Shown: piece by piece, positions 42,966 to 51,906 of the stretch
Layout: every line of letters starts with the position of its first letter
Position numbering within the stretch: position 1 is the first letter of the stretch
Source: Paenibacillus sp. FSL R10-2734
GTDB taxonomy: Bacteria > Bacillota > Bacilli > Paenibacillales > Paenibacillaceae
Direction: 5' to 3'
DNA: 64,000 bases
Assembly (NCBI RefSeq): GCF_037963865.1
Contig: NZ_CP150170.1
Coordinates: forward strand, 2,666,001 to 2,730,000
Position numbers and translations under genes: made by a program
Notes under the pieces: generated by a model
The model's database searches: none
The model's input: the letters and a program-made list of their open reading frames with translations, nothing else
Told to the model about the DNA's origin: nothing

Positions 42966-44612
42966 ATGAATTATCGTAAATGGATGTTGAGCTTGTTAGT
43001 ACTCATGTTGTTTCTGCCTTTATGGTCTCCTGGTGCACGCGCGGCAGCGGTGCAGATTACCATTGAACTGGATGGAGAGGCGCTGGCTAGTGATGTGCCT
43101 CCGTATATCACAGCTTCCAATGTAACAATGGTGCCAATTAGTGTGATCAGTAAAGGATTAAATGCCGGTGTAGTATGGAATCAAAGTAGTAAGACAGTAA
43201 CCATCACCCAAGGAGATACAGAGATAAAGCTGACTAGTGGTCAAAAAAATGCATTAGTTAACAATGCTTCTGTAGGCCTTGATACCTCTGTGCAGATTAA
43301 GCAGGGACGGGTAATGGTACCGATTCGGTTTGTAAGTGAGCAATTGGGACTGCAAGTGTTATGGGATCAGGTCAACAAGCATATTTCCTTGTTCTCCAAC
43401 ACTGAACCGCCACAATCTGTCGATCCAGAAAAACCAACGACGCCAACAGTACCAACAGTACCAACGGTGCCAACAATACCTACTACCCCTGGTGGATCGA
43501 CTAGTAAGGAGATGAAGGGGGCCTGGATCTCCACGGTGTTCAATTTGGACTGGCCTTCAGTGTCTTCTGCGGGTAATGAAGCAAAACAAAAGCAAGAGTT
43601 TGATAATCTGTTAGACAAGCTAAAGGCGGTTGGTTTTAATGCTGTATTTGTTCAGGTTAGACCTTCGGCAGACAGTCTATATCCTTCGACATTAGTCCCT
43701 TGGTCTAAGGTATTGACGGGTACACAGGGGAAGAATCCGGGATATGATCCTCTAAGCTATATGGTCAGTGCTGCTCATTCACGCGGCATGCAGTTTCATG
43801 CTTGGTTCAACCCGTTCCGTGCAACGACAGATGCTTCCACATCAGTATTAGCCAGTAACCATGTGGTAAAGGCACATCCAGAATGGATAGTGGATGCAGG
43901 TGGTAAAAAATATATTAATCCGGGTATTCCTGAAGCCCGCCAACATATTATCGACACAGTGATGGAAGTCGTTAAAGGTTACGATATTGATGGCGTCCAT
44001 TTGGATGATTACTTCTATCCTTCAAATGTTTCTTTTGCCGATGATGCTGCATTTAAGACCTACAATACGAAAAACCTATCTACTAAGGCCGATTGGCGCC
44101 GGGATAATATTAATGAATTTGTCCGTCAGTTGGGAGAACAGATTCATAAGGTGAAGCCGAAGGTTTCTTATGGGATCAGCCCTTTTGGAGTATGGCGCAA
44201 TATTAAAAGTGATAGTACGGGGTCAGACACCAGTGCAGGAGTAACTGCTTATGACAGCATGTATGCGGATGTTCGGACATGGATTAAGCAGGGCTGGATT
44301 GATTATGTCGCTCCGCAAATTTATTGGAGTCTGTCCTTTAGCACAGCCCGTTATGACAAGTTGGTGGATTGGTGGGTAAAAGAAGTCGAGAATACGAATG
44401 TTAAGCTCTACATCGGGCTAGGTGCGTATAAGGTCGGAGCAAGTGATCAAAAGGCAGAATGGCAAAGTGGAGATCAAATAATTAATCAGCTCAAATATAA
44501 TGAGAAATATGAAGAGGTTGCAGGTAGTATCATGTTCAGAGCGAATGACGTCGTAGTCCGCAATCCGTTTGGGTTGTCGAGTTTATTGACCTTTTATTTT
44601 CAATCCAATTAG
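42966..44612 (+). CDS. Secreted GHL10-type glycoside hydrolase with copper-amine-oxidase-like domain
   Basis: 548 residues. Signal peptide ending in ARA-AAV (about residue 26), a copper-amine-oxidase N-like domain (about 30-143, VPIRFVSEQLGLQVLWD), a Pro/Thr/Val linker built from PTV repeats (about 150-175), then a YngK/DUF187 glycosyl hydrolase-like domain (about 180-540) with MKGAWISTVFNLDWPS, FVQVRPSADSLYPS, DGVHLDDYFYP and VAPQIYWS. It is probably active on cell-wall or extracellular polysaccharide; the substrate is unknown. Ribosome site GGGGAGG. Confidence 0.85.
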   Translation: MNYRKWMLSLLVLMLFLPLWSPGARAAAVQITIELDGEALASDVPPYITASNVTMVPISVISKGLNAGVVWNQSSKTVTITQGDTEIKLTSGQKNALVNNASVGLDTSVQIKQGRVMVPIRFVSEQLGLQVLWDQVNKHISLFSNTEPPQSVDPEKPTTPTVPTVPTVPTIPTTPGGSTSKEMKGAWISTVFNLDWPSVSSAGNEAKQKQEFDNLLDKLKAVGFNAVFVQVRPSADSLYPSTLVPWSKVLTGTQGKNPGYDPLSYMVSAAHSRGMQFHAWFNPFRATTDASTSVLASNHVVKAHPEWIVDAGGKKYINPGIPEARQHIIDTVMEVVKGYDIDGVHLDDYFYPSNVSFADDAAFKTYNTKNLSTKADWRRDNINEFVRQLGEQIHKVKPKVSYGISPFGVWRNIKSDSTGSDTSAGVTAYDSMYADVRTWIKQGWIDYVAPQIYWSLSFSTARYDKLVDWWVKEVENTNVKLYIGLGAYKVGASDQKAEWQSGDQIINQLKYNEKYEEVAGSIMFRANDVVVRNPFGLSSLLTFYFQSN

Positions 44613-44642
44613 ATTAGCTGTTATTCATAAGGAGTCATGAAT

Positions 44643-44697
44643 GATCCCCCGTGCTCATAGATAAGCAATAGAATCTATGGGAAACGGGGGATTTTTG
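44643..44697 (+). terminator. Terminator after the GHL10 gene
   Basis: ATCCCCCGT and ACGGGGGAT pair around a loop that itself contains ATAGAT/ATCTAT; TTTTTG follows. Its right arm also contains the only ribosome site of the next gene. Confidence 0.85.
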
Positions 44698-44700
44698 CGT

Positions 44701-45630
44701 ATGGAGATTAACGCTGTATTCGAAGGAGGAGGCGTAAAGGGGATTTCTCTCGCGGGAGCAGTTGAAGCTACAGAAAGGGCGGGCTGGACTTTTAAAAGTG
44801 TAGCAGGAACCTCCTCAGGTGCGATTATAGCCACTTTACTAGCAGCGGGCTATGATGGTGAGGAAATGAGTCGGATGATTCAAGGGACGTCCTTTTCATC
44901 GTTTCTGAAGCGGGCTCCCATTTATAACACTGCCATTGTAGGTCCTGCGCTGCGTGTAATGTTAAAGAAGGGATTATATTCCGGAGAAGCATTGGAATCC
45001 TGGGTAAGAACATTATTGCTGAAAAAGGGAATCGTTACCTTCCGTGATCTGCCTTCTGGTAAATTATCTATCATCGCATCTGATATCACAAATGGAAGGA
45101 TATTGGTATTGCCCGATGGCTTGGAGCAGTATGGGATCTCTCCAGAGCATTTTGAAGTGGCCAAGGCAGTACGAATGAGCTGTAGCATTCCTTATTTTTT
45201 TGATCCAGTCATGCTAAGACTAAATGGGCAAGCAGCTAGAGGGAAATCCTTTACAGAGCAGTTTGTGTATGTTGTGGATGGTGGACTTTTGAGTAATTTC
45301 CCATTGTGGCTATTTGACGGTAAGAATAATGGGAGTAAACAACTGGGGGGTAAAATTCCTACGGTCGGTTATCAAACGGTAGGTAAGACCGATCCACAGC
45401 CGCATAGAATTAGAGGACCATTCAGTATGCTGCAGGCTATGGTAACTACTATGCTCTCTGCTCATGATGAGCGATATATCGAAGGGGATAAATTAGTCCG
45501 CACGGTGAAAATTCCTACCCTAGGTATTGGGACGACTCAGTTTGAAATTACAAAAGCGCAAAGTGATGAATTGTATGCTGCTGGACTAAAGGCTGGGGAA
45601 GTATTCTTTAAGGAGTGGCGGCCACGATAA
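44701..45630 (+). CDS. Patatin-like phospholipase
   Basis: 309 residues. Motifs: oxyanion hole EGGGVKGI, nucleophile elbow GTSSGA and the catalytic aspartate in VVDGGLLSNFP, which give the Ser-Asp dyad of patatins. Cytoplasmic or membrane-associated lipid hydrolase; the natural substrate is unknown. An in-frame ATG at 44677 lies inside the terminator hairpin and was rejected; the ATG at 44701 follows GGGGGAT, which is the hairpin's right arm. Confidence 0.85.
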   Translation: MEINAVFEGGGVKGISLAGAVEATERAGWTFKSVAGTSSGAIIATLLAAGYDGEEMSRMIQGTSFSSFLKRAPIYNTAIVGPALRVMLKKGLYSGEALESWVRTLLLKKGIVTFRDLPSGKLSIIASDITNGRILVLPDGLEQYGISPEHFEVAKAVRMSCSIPYFFDPVMLRLNGQAARGKSFTEQFVYVVDGGLLSNFPLWLFDGKNNGSKQLGGKIPTVGYQTVGKTDPQPHRIRGPFSMLQAMVTTMLSAHDERYIEGDKLVRTVKIPTLGIGTTQFEITKAQSDELYAAGLKAGEVFFKEWRPR

Positions 45631-45653
45631 CTAGCGGGGCATCATCATATCAG

Positions 45654-45697
45654 AAAAAAGCATCCCGCACGTTACTTAAAACGTGGAGATGCTTTTT
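45654..45697. terminator. Bidirectional terminator between patatin and yqhP-like gene
   Basis: AAAAAGCATC...CGCACGTT pairs with AACGTG...GATGCTTTTT, with A and T runs on both sides. It serves the two converging genes. Confidence 0.85.
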
Positions 45698-45712
45698 GGA
45701 GTTTTTGTGAAG

Positions 45713-46054
45713 TTAGTGATACTTCGGAAGCTGATCGTCATTTTTCCCTTTACTTCCTTCAATCACTTGGAACGGATAGCTTTTGCGTTTGCCTGGAGCA
45801 GCTTGAGTCTTGCGAATTCCTGCTACCTTTGACATGGTTTTCTGGGAAGGCTTCACTTTAACCTTAGATCCATTACTGCTGCGAGCATATTTTCCTGGCC
45901 CCATTTTTTTGTAAGCATAATAAATGATTGCGAACAATACTAAGGGGAGAATCAGCTTCGACAGCGTATAGAAGGGTGCAGTCAAGACTCCAATCACAAA
46001 ACCGAAAATCGCAAGCGTAACCGCAATCCAAAAAATTAAAGCATGCCTGATCAT
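45713..46054 (-). CDS. Small membrane protein, YqhP-like
   Basis: 113 residues: two hydrophobic helices (about 5-25 and 32-48), then a basic, hydrophilic C-terminal tail (GPGKYARSS...KGKNDDQLPKYH). It begins 7 bp after yqhQ on the same strand. Position next to yqhQ corresponds to yqhP of B. subtilis, so the name rests on synteny and general shape, not on a recognised domain. Confidence 0.65.
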   Translation of the reverse strand: MIRHALIFWIAVTLAIFGFVIGVLTAPFYTLSKLILPLVLFAIIYYAYKKMGPGKYARSSNGSKVKVKPSQKTMSKVAGIRKTQAAPGKRKSYPFQVIEGSKGKNDDQLPKYH

Positions 46055-46061
46055 AGATCAC

Positions 46062-47069
46062 TCATCCTTTCGCAGGATCCAATATACCGCTGGACACACT
46101 TGCCTCCGTATATCCTCTTGCTTCAATCGCAGCATCAAGCTCACGCATACGGTTGAAAGAGGCAATAGATACTTCTACCTGATCGTCTTTTGGCTCTTTG
46201 GTCGTAAGGAGTTGCAGCCACAATCCAGGGTAACCTAGATATTTAAGGCCTGGAACTTCTCTTACAGCATTGGTTGCCTTCAGAACTTCAAACGATACGC
46301 CAATCACGACTGGCAACAAAATAATCCGCTGGATCACACGTTCCCAAAGATTATCCCATGGTACTACGGAATAAATGATCACCCCGAGGATAATCGTCAG
46401 CATCATAAAGCTGCTTCCGCAACGGTAATGCAGACGGCTGTATTTCTGTACGTTCTGAACGGTCAGCTCTTCGCCTGCTTCAAAGGCGCTGATGACTTTA
46501 TGTTCGGCACCGTGGTATTGGAACAGTCGCTTGATTACAGGGGTTTGAGAAATCGCCCATAAATAGACCAGCAAGAGAATCATTTTGATGCCGCCTTCTA
46601 TGAGGTTGTGCAGTACGTAGTTATCAAATACATCCTTAAATAAAAAATCCTCTACAAAAACCGGAACAAGCGTAAATATGAGTTTACCGAACAAAAAGGA
46701 GAGAATACCCATTACAGCAACACCAAAAATCATTCCTAGGCTCCAGCCTTCATCCTTTTTCTTCGGCTTCGCTTTTTCCTTCTCCAGTTCTTCCGGTTCC
46801 AATTCATCTTCAGCATAGGATTCAGCTGAATAATTCAAGTGCTTAGAGCCTTTAGCGCTGGCATCTATAATACTGACAAGGCCGCGAAGCAGCGGAATCT
46901 TGCGCAGTTTCGTGACCCAGCTCTTATCTCTTTTGGGTACCTCTAAAAATGTGATTTCCTGATTCTTTCGTCGTACGGCTGTTACATTGATATGCTTGCC
47001 GCCGAACATGACACCTTCAATGACGGCTTGGCCGCCGTAACTGGGAGTTTCCTGGGACAACCAATTCAC
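46062..47069 (-). CDS. yqhQ: DUF1385 membrane protein YqhQ
   Basis: 335 residues. Family signatures: PSYGGQAVIEGVMFGGKHINVTAVRR at the start, YHGAEHKVISAFEAGEELTVQNVQKYSRLHYRCGSSFMM in the middle and LKYLGYPGLWLQLLTTKEP near the end. It has a charged Glu/Lys-rich segment (about 90-108) and about four helices. The function is unknown. It is transcribed away from yqhR. Confidence 0.9.
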   Translation of the reverse strand: MNWLSQETPSYGGQAVIEGVMFGGKHINVTAVRRKNQEITFLEVPKRDKSWVTKLRKIPLLRGLVSIIDASAKGSKHLNYSAESYAEDELEPEELEKEKAKPKKKDEGWSLGMIFGVAVMGILSFLFGKLIFTLVPVFVEDFLFKDVFDNYVLHNLIEGGIKMILLLVYLWAISQTPVIKRLFQYHGAEHKVISAFEAGEELTVQNVQKYSRLHYRCGSSFMMLTIILGVIIYSVVPWDNLWERVIQRIILLPVVIGVSFEVLKATNAVREVPGLKYLGYPGLWLQLLTTKEPKDDQVEVSIASFNRMRELDAAIEARGYTEASVSSGILDPAKG

Positions 47070-47216
47070 CTTCTCGTATTTAATATGATTTATATTCTAC
47101 ATTGTAACTAATTTTTGAAGACATTACTAGTTGGATCGCCTTTTGCTGTACATACTATCTTCTAGAGCGAGCGAGAGATAAATCAGCATTGAAAATAAAG
47201 AAAGCGAGGCAATTTT

Positions 47217-47708
47217 ATGAGCAAATCTCATCAACAACAATCGGGGCATACAAATATTTGGCTTTTTGCACTCGAATTGGGTTTTTTTGCAGGATTGATT
47301 TGGGGTGGGTTGCATTGGCTAACCTATTGGCTCAGTTTTACCAAAGTCAGCCCTGCCTTTATCGCAGAGCCTTTTTTCAAACATGAATTTTTGACAACAG
47401 CGTTAGGGCATTTCGTGGGCTATTTGATTTTTATTGTATTTTCAGTGATAGCTTCCTTGCTGTATGTACTAATTTTACGCAAGCTGAAGGGGCCCTGGCC
47501 AGGGCTGGTCTATGGCGTCTTATGGTGGTCGGTTATATTTATTCCTGGCTCTCAATTGTTTCTTATGCAGCCTCCTTTCACACTGCCGTGGAACACGGTC
47601 ATTAGTGAGTTCTGTATTTTTTTACTCTGGGGAATGTTCATTGGATACACAGCGGCGATCGAGTATACCGACGAACGAAAGCGTGAGCAAAGCACAGCGC
47701 TTGCCTAA
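47217..47708 (+). CDS. yqhR: Conserved membrane protein YqhR
   Basis: 163 residues with four predicted helices and the family phrase LRKLKGPWPGLVYGVLWW. Its place between yqhQ and the Xaa-Pro peptidase gene is the same as in B. subtilis, except that the dehydroquinase gene (yqhS/aroQ) that follows it there is missing. Function unknown. Confidence 0.85.
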   Translation: MSKSHQQQSGHTNIWLFALELGFFAGLIWGGLHWLTYWLSFTKVSPAFIAEPFFKHEFLTTALGHFVGYLIFIVFSVIASLLYVLILRKLKGPWPGLVYGVLWWSVIFIPGSQLFLMQPPFTLPWNTVISEFCIFLLWGMFIGYTAAIEYTDERKREQSTALA

Positions 47709-47782
47709 CGGCTCGAAAAAACTTCTCAAGGGGATAACCCTATGTTAAAATACAATGTGGCTATTTCGAGAGGAGAATGAAA

Positions 47783-48853
47783 ATGGGTAACAAGCGTGTC
47801 TCCAAGCTACGTAAGGTTTTGCAGGATCAAGGATTGGACGCAATGTTGATAACCAGCGGTTATAACCGCCGCTATTTAAGTGGATTTACCGGATCGTCCG
47901 GTTATGTATTGGTGACAAGTGATGATTGTTATCTGCTGACTGACTTCAGGTATATGACACAGGCTGCGGACCAAGCAGTGGGGGTTAAAGTTGTAGAACA
48001 CGCAACTCAGTTCATTGATACAGTACGCGAGCTTCTGCCTTCTGGCAAAGAGGTACGTGTCGGTTTCGAACAGGATGTTGTTTCATTCAGCGCGTACACC
48101 TCATATGCAGAAGCACTTAAGCCGGCAGTGTTAGTTCCAATTTCCAAAGCCGTGGAAGACCTTCGTAAGTTTAAGGATGAGGAAGAGCTTGCTGTTATGC
48201 AACGTGCAGCAGATTTGGCTGATGCTACGTTCAGTCATATTCTGAAGGTGATCAAGCCGGGCATGACTGAGCGCGATGTTGATCTGGAAATGGAATTTTA
48301 TATGCGTACCCATGGTGCAACCTCTTCATCGTTTGATACGATTGTTGCTTCAGGCGAACGTTCGTCCATGCCACATGGAGTAGCAAGCGGCCGTGTAATT
48401 CAAGGCAATGAATTCATTACCTTTGATTTCGGTGCACTACTGGATGGCTATTGCTCAGATTTGACAAGAACCATTGCACTCGGAGCACCGAATCCGAAGC
48501 TGAAAGAGATCTATGATATTGTGCTGGAAGCTCAGCTACATACGTTAGCACATATCAAACCAGGTATGACAGGACGGGAATGTGATGCCTTAGCGCGTGA
48601 TATCATTGCTAGCTACGGATATGGTGAACAATTTGGACACAGCACAGGTCATGGACTGGGAATGGAAGTTCATGAGTGGCCGCGTTTGTCCAAACTTAGT
48701 GATGAAATTATGCAGCCGGGTATGGTCGTAACTGTGGAGCCTGGTATCTATTTACCAGGAATTGGCGGAGTACGTATTGAAGACGACATTGTGATCACGG
48801 AGAGCGGAATATCGCTGCTGACCCATTCGTCCAAAGAATATACAGTACTGTAA
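47783..48853 (+). CDS. yqhT: Xaa-Pro aminopeptidase family protein (YqhT)
   Basis: 356-residue M24 metallopeptidase. Creatinase-like N-domain (about 1-125), then the pita-bread fold with the metal ligands in FDFGALLDGYCSDLTRT (two Asp), GHSTGHGLGMEVHEWP (His) and VTVEPGIYLPG...RIEDD (two Glu). It removes an N-terminal residue before proline. The ATG at 47783 was preferred because AGGAG is 7 bp upstream of it; the ATG at 47777 is too close. Located before efp, as in Bacillus. Confidence 0.92.
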   Translation: MGNKRVSKLRKVLQDQGLDAMLITSGYNRRYLSGFTGSSGYVLVTSDDCYLLTDFRYMTQAADQAVGVKVVEHATQFIDTVRELLPSGKEVRVGFEQDVVSFSAYTSYAEALKPAVLVPISKAVEDLRKFKDEEELAVMQRAADLADATFSHILKVIKPGMTERDVDLEMEFYMRTHGATSSSFDTIVASGERSSMPHGVASGRVIQGNEFITFDFGALLDGYCSDLTRTIALGAPNPKLKEIYDIVLEAQLHTLAHIKPGMTGRECDALARDIIASYGYGEQFGHSTGHGLGMEVHEWPRLSKLSDEIMQPGMVVTVEPGIYLPGIGGVRIEDDIVITESGISLLTHSSKEYTVL

Positions 48854-48900
48854 GTAAGCGTGATGGATTAGATTAATTATGAATTTTGGAGGGATTTTTA

Positions 48901-49458
48901 GTGATTTCAGTAAATGATTTTAAAACAGGTTTGACCGTAGAGGTAGAAGGCGATATTTTTACCGTTATTGATTTCCAACACGTTAAGCCAGGTAAAGGTG
49001 CAGCATTTGTTCGTTCCAAGCTTAAGAACTTGCGTAACGGTAACACAGTAGAGCGTACATTCCGTGCAGGTGAAACAATTGGCCGTGCGATTATCGAGAA
49101 CCGCGGTGTACAATATCTGTATGCAAGTGGATCTGACCATGTATTCATGGACAATGAAACTTATGACCAATTCGAATTGTCCGAAAAACAACTGGAATGG
49201 GAATTGAATTTCCTTAAAGAGAATATGACTGTAAACATTGTTAGTTACAAAGGTGAAATTCTCGGAATCAATCTTCCTACCAGCGTAGAGTTGAAGGTTG
49301 TTGAAACTGAGCCTGGCGTTAAAGGAAATACAGCTCAAGGTGCTACGAAATCGGCCAAGCTTGAAACCGGTCATAGTGTTCAGGTTCCATTGTTCATCAA
49401 CGAAGAAGACGTCTTGCTCATCGATACCCGCGAAGGTAAATATATCTCCCGCGCGTAG
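48901..49458 (+). CDS. efp: Translation elongation factor P
   Basis: 185 residues, the standard length. It relieves ribosome stalling at polyproline. Lysine 32 at the tip of the first domain (VKPGKGAAF) is the residue that B. subtilis modifies with 5-aminopentanol. Starts with GTG after TTGGAGGG; the in-frame ATG at 48886 lies in the ribosome site and would add five residues before the conserved MISVNDF start. Confidence 0.97.
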   Translation: MISVNDFKTGLTVEVEGDIFTVIDFQHVKPGKGAAFVRSKLKNLRNGNTVERTFRAGETIGRAIIENRGVQYLYASGSDHVFMDNETYDQFELSEKQLEWELNFLKENMTVNIVSYKGEILGINLPTSVELKVVETEPGVKGNTAQGATKSAKLETGHSVQVPLFINEEDVLLIDTREGKYISRA

Positions 49459-49492
49459 GCAATAGAATACAAACCTAGATTTCACCAGAACA

Positions 49493-49522
49493 GCCTCCCC
49501 GTTTTTACGGAGGGGTTTTTTT
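49493..49522 (+). terminator. Terminator after efp
   Basis: CCTCCCCGT and ACGGAGGGG pair around TTTT and are followed by TTTTTTT. Confidence 0.92.
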
Positions 49523-49745
49523 GGTATGTGAACAGGAATGGAACACATTAAAAAACTGGAAGATGAGTAAGATAAGGTCAGATGAAGTGTTGAGACTGCC
49601 CTAATCTTTTTGTATCCAGCTGGGAATTTTAATAATTTTTTTATGAAACCATTAACGCAAGGCACTGTTTTCGTATTATACTGATTTAAAGCGGGAAACC
49701 GATTAGAAGCAACTACATAGACCGATATGGGGAGTGAATGGGACT

Positions 49746-50999
49746 TTGTCACTTTATGTTATGAAATTCGGAGGCAGCTCCGTCGGCGACACTGAACGTA
49801 TGAAACGCGTCGCCAAGCGCATCGCAGACAAGCAAGATGAGGGACATCGCTGCGTTGTGGTTGTATCTGCAATGGGAGATACAACAGATGATTTGATCGA
49901 TACGGCGAAGCAATTAAACGGGCAGCCGCCCGCACGTGAAATGGATATGTTGATGACGACAGGTGAACAAATCTCCGTCGCTCTATTGTCCATTGCCCTG
50001 CATGGGATCGGGCGGAATGCAGTTTCTTATACAGGTTGGCAGGCTGGATTCCGAACGGACGAAACTCACGGCAGAGCTCGTATTAATGAAATTGACCCAC
50101 GTCGTGTAATAGCGTCTTTGGAACGTGAACAGATCGTGATCGTTGCAGGCTTTCAGGGAATGACTGTGGACGGTGAAATCACTACATTAGGCCGCGGAGG
50201 TTCGGACACTACAGCCGTAGCATTGGCTGCTGCTATTCAAGCAGACGTATGCGAGATCTATACCGATGTAGATGGTATCTATTCCACAGATCCACGTATC
50301 GTGAAGACAGCACGTAAGCTGAAGGAAATCTCATACGATGAAATGCTAGAGCTTGCCAATCTGGGAGCAGCTGTACTACATCCACGTGCCGTGGAGTACG
50401 CTAAGCGTCATCAAGTTAAGCTGGTCGTTAGATCGAGCTTTAATCATAATGAAGGTACCGTTGTGAAGGAGGAAGCAAGCATGGAGCAGGGAGTCGTAGT
50501 TAGTGGTATTGCATATGACAAGAATGTAGCACGTGTCAGTATTCTAGGAGTTCCTGATGTACCAGGTGTACTTGCTCAGGTTTTCGGCAAACTGGCTGAA
50601 GAAGGCGTTAACGTAGATATCATTGTACAAAGTGGTGTACAGAATGAGCAGGCTGACTTCTCATTTACAGTTTCTTTGGATGAGCTGGATCGTGCGAAAG
50701 AAGTCATTAAACAAATTCATAAAACTTTGCCTTACCGTGAAGTTACGTCCGAGGATAACCTGGTGAAGATATCCATCGTTGGCGCGGGTATGGTCAGCCA
50801 TCCAGGTGTTGCGGCTCAAATGTTTGATGTACTCTCCCAAGAGGGCGTAAGCATCAAGATGGTCAGCACATCAGAGATTAAGGTCTCTTGCGTAATCGAA
50901 TCTGGCAATTTGCCATCAATCATTCAGGCGCTTCATACCGCCTACAATCTCGATACAACAGAGCAGGCTTTCGTTGGAGGTCCTAAGGATCGCCGATAA
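49746..50999 (+). CDS. lysC: Aspartokinase
   Basis: 417 residues. Makes aspartyl phosphate, the first step toward lysine, threonine and methionine. Kinase domain with KFGGSSVGD, TTLGRGGSDTTAVALAAA and EIYTDVDGIYSTDPR; two C-terminal ACT domains (from about 262 and 345) for feedback control. TTG 49746 gives MSLYVMKFGG, in line with other LysC starts, and has GGGGAG before it; a GTG at 49734 overlaps that site. The 220-bp leader shows no lysine riboswitch elements that I recognise. TATTATACT (about 49674-49682) may be its -10 region. Confidence 0.93.
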   Translation: MSLYVMKFGGSSVGDTERMKRVAKRIADKQDEGHRCVVVVSAMGDTTDDLIDTAKQLNGQPPAREMDMLMTTGEQISVALLSIALHGIGRNAVSYTGWQAGFRTDETHGRARINEIDPRRVIASLEREQIVIVAGFQGMTVDGEITTLGRGGSDTTAVALAAAIQADVCEIYTDVDGIYSTDPRIVKTARKLKEISYDEMLELANLGAAVLHPRAVEYAKRHQVKLVVRSSFNHNEGTVVKEEASMEQGVVVSGIAYDKNVARVSILGVPDVPGVLAQVFGKLAEEGVNVDIIVQSGVQNEQADFSFTVSLDELDRAKEVIKQIHKTLPYREVTSEDNLVKISIVGAGMVSHPGVAAQMFDVLSQEGVSIKMVSTSEIKVSCVIESGNLPSIIQALHTAYNLDTTEQAFVGGPKDRR

Positions 51000-51022
51000 G
51001 GCCTGTTGGGGAAATAAAAAGG

Positions 51023-51060
51023 GATGCTTACAGCTAAATGGCTGTACGCATCTTTTTTTA
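51023..51060 (+). terminator. Terminator after lysC
   Basis: GATGC-TTACAGC pairs with GCTGTACGCATC, followed by TTTTTTT. Confidence 0.88.
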
Positions 51061-51160
51061 TTGTTTAGAAAATTATACAATACAAAAAAATGTGGATAAC
51101 TTCGAAGAAAGAGGAAGGAGGGGGGGACGTGAAGAAGCAGGTGACACAACGTAAACGAGC

Positions 51161-51678
51161 CAAATGTATGCGAAAAATCGAACACAATGTGCCGCCAGTA
51201 ACGTAAACGAGCCAAATGTATGCGAAAAATCGAACACAATGTGCCGCCGGTAACGTAAACGAGCCAAATGTATGCGAAAAATCGAATAATGTGCCGACGG
51301 TAACATAAACGAGCCAAATGTATGCGAAAAATCGAACACAATGTGCCGCCGGTAACGTAAACGAGCCAAATATATGCGAAAAATCGAACACAATGTGCCG
51401 CCGGTAACGTAAACGAGCCAAATGTATGCGAAAAAGCGAATACAATGTGCCGCCGGTAACGTAAATGAGCCAAATGTATGCGAAAAAGCGAATACAATGT
51501 GCCGCCGGTAACGTAAATGAGCCAAATGTATGCGAAAAATCGAACACAATGTGCCGCCGGTAACGTAAATGAGCCAAATGTATGCGAAAAATCGAATACA
51601 ATGTGCCGACGGTAACATAAACGAGCCAAATGTATGCGAAAAATCGAATACAATGTGCCGCCGGTAACGTAAACGAGC
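51161..51678. repeat. 52-bp tandem repeat array, ten units
   Basis: Units start at 51161, 51213, 51265, 51315, 51367, 51419, 51471, 51523, 51575 and 51627. All are 52 bp except the third, which is 50. Each reads CAAATGTATGCGAAAAATCG and then AACACAATGTGCCGCCGGTA and ACGTAAACGAGC, with few substitutions (AATCG/AAGCG, CCGCC/CCGAC, AAACG/AAATG). A partial unit stands at 51141-51160. Long minus-strand frames in all three phases arise because the unit has no stop in any of them; they are not supported as genes. Confidence 0.93.
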
Positions 51679-51906
51679 CAGCGCTGTTATTCGCCTCAGA
51701 TCACCCAGGAAGGGGCTTGTTATTAGGGAATAAGTGCAATACGGTCCGTCCCTAATATATGTGCTCATTTCATCGAAATAAAGCCATTCGGTTCGTAAGC
51801 GGAACCTCATTACGAAGGTGATATGGATACGAGTATGGAATTATGGATGTACTCAGCTTGGAACTCTACCTCCAAGGACGCCTTCAGGCGTTTTTCTTGT
51901 TTAGAC
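51679..51906. other. Structured intergenic stretch ending in a plus-strand terminator
   Basis: No gene is visible. It holds ATTAGGGA/TCCCTAAT (51722-51729 and 51749-51756), TTCGTAA/TTACGAA (51792-51798 and 51810-51816) and a terminator-like ACGCC-TTCA-GGCGT with TTTTTC (51878-51896). The terminator points rightward although no plus-strand gene lies upstream after lysC, so a small RNA is possible. The first bases (CGCTGTTAT...CTCAGAT) resemble an edge of the dispersed palindromic element. Confidence 0.4.

Noticed and set aside
49523..49745. Lysine riboswitch before lysC
   Set aside because: The leader is short and I could not find the conserved core of an L-box.
50916..51810. Three long overlapping minus-strand frames (178-245 codons)
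   Set aside because: They are readings of the 52-bp array in its three phases. One runs into lysC on the opposite strand. No start signal or domain supports any.
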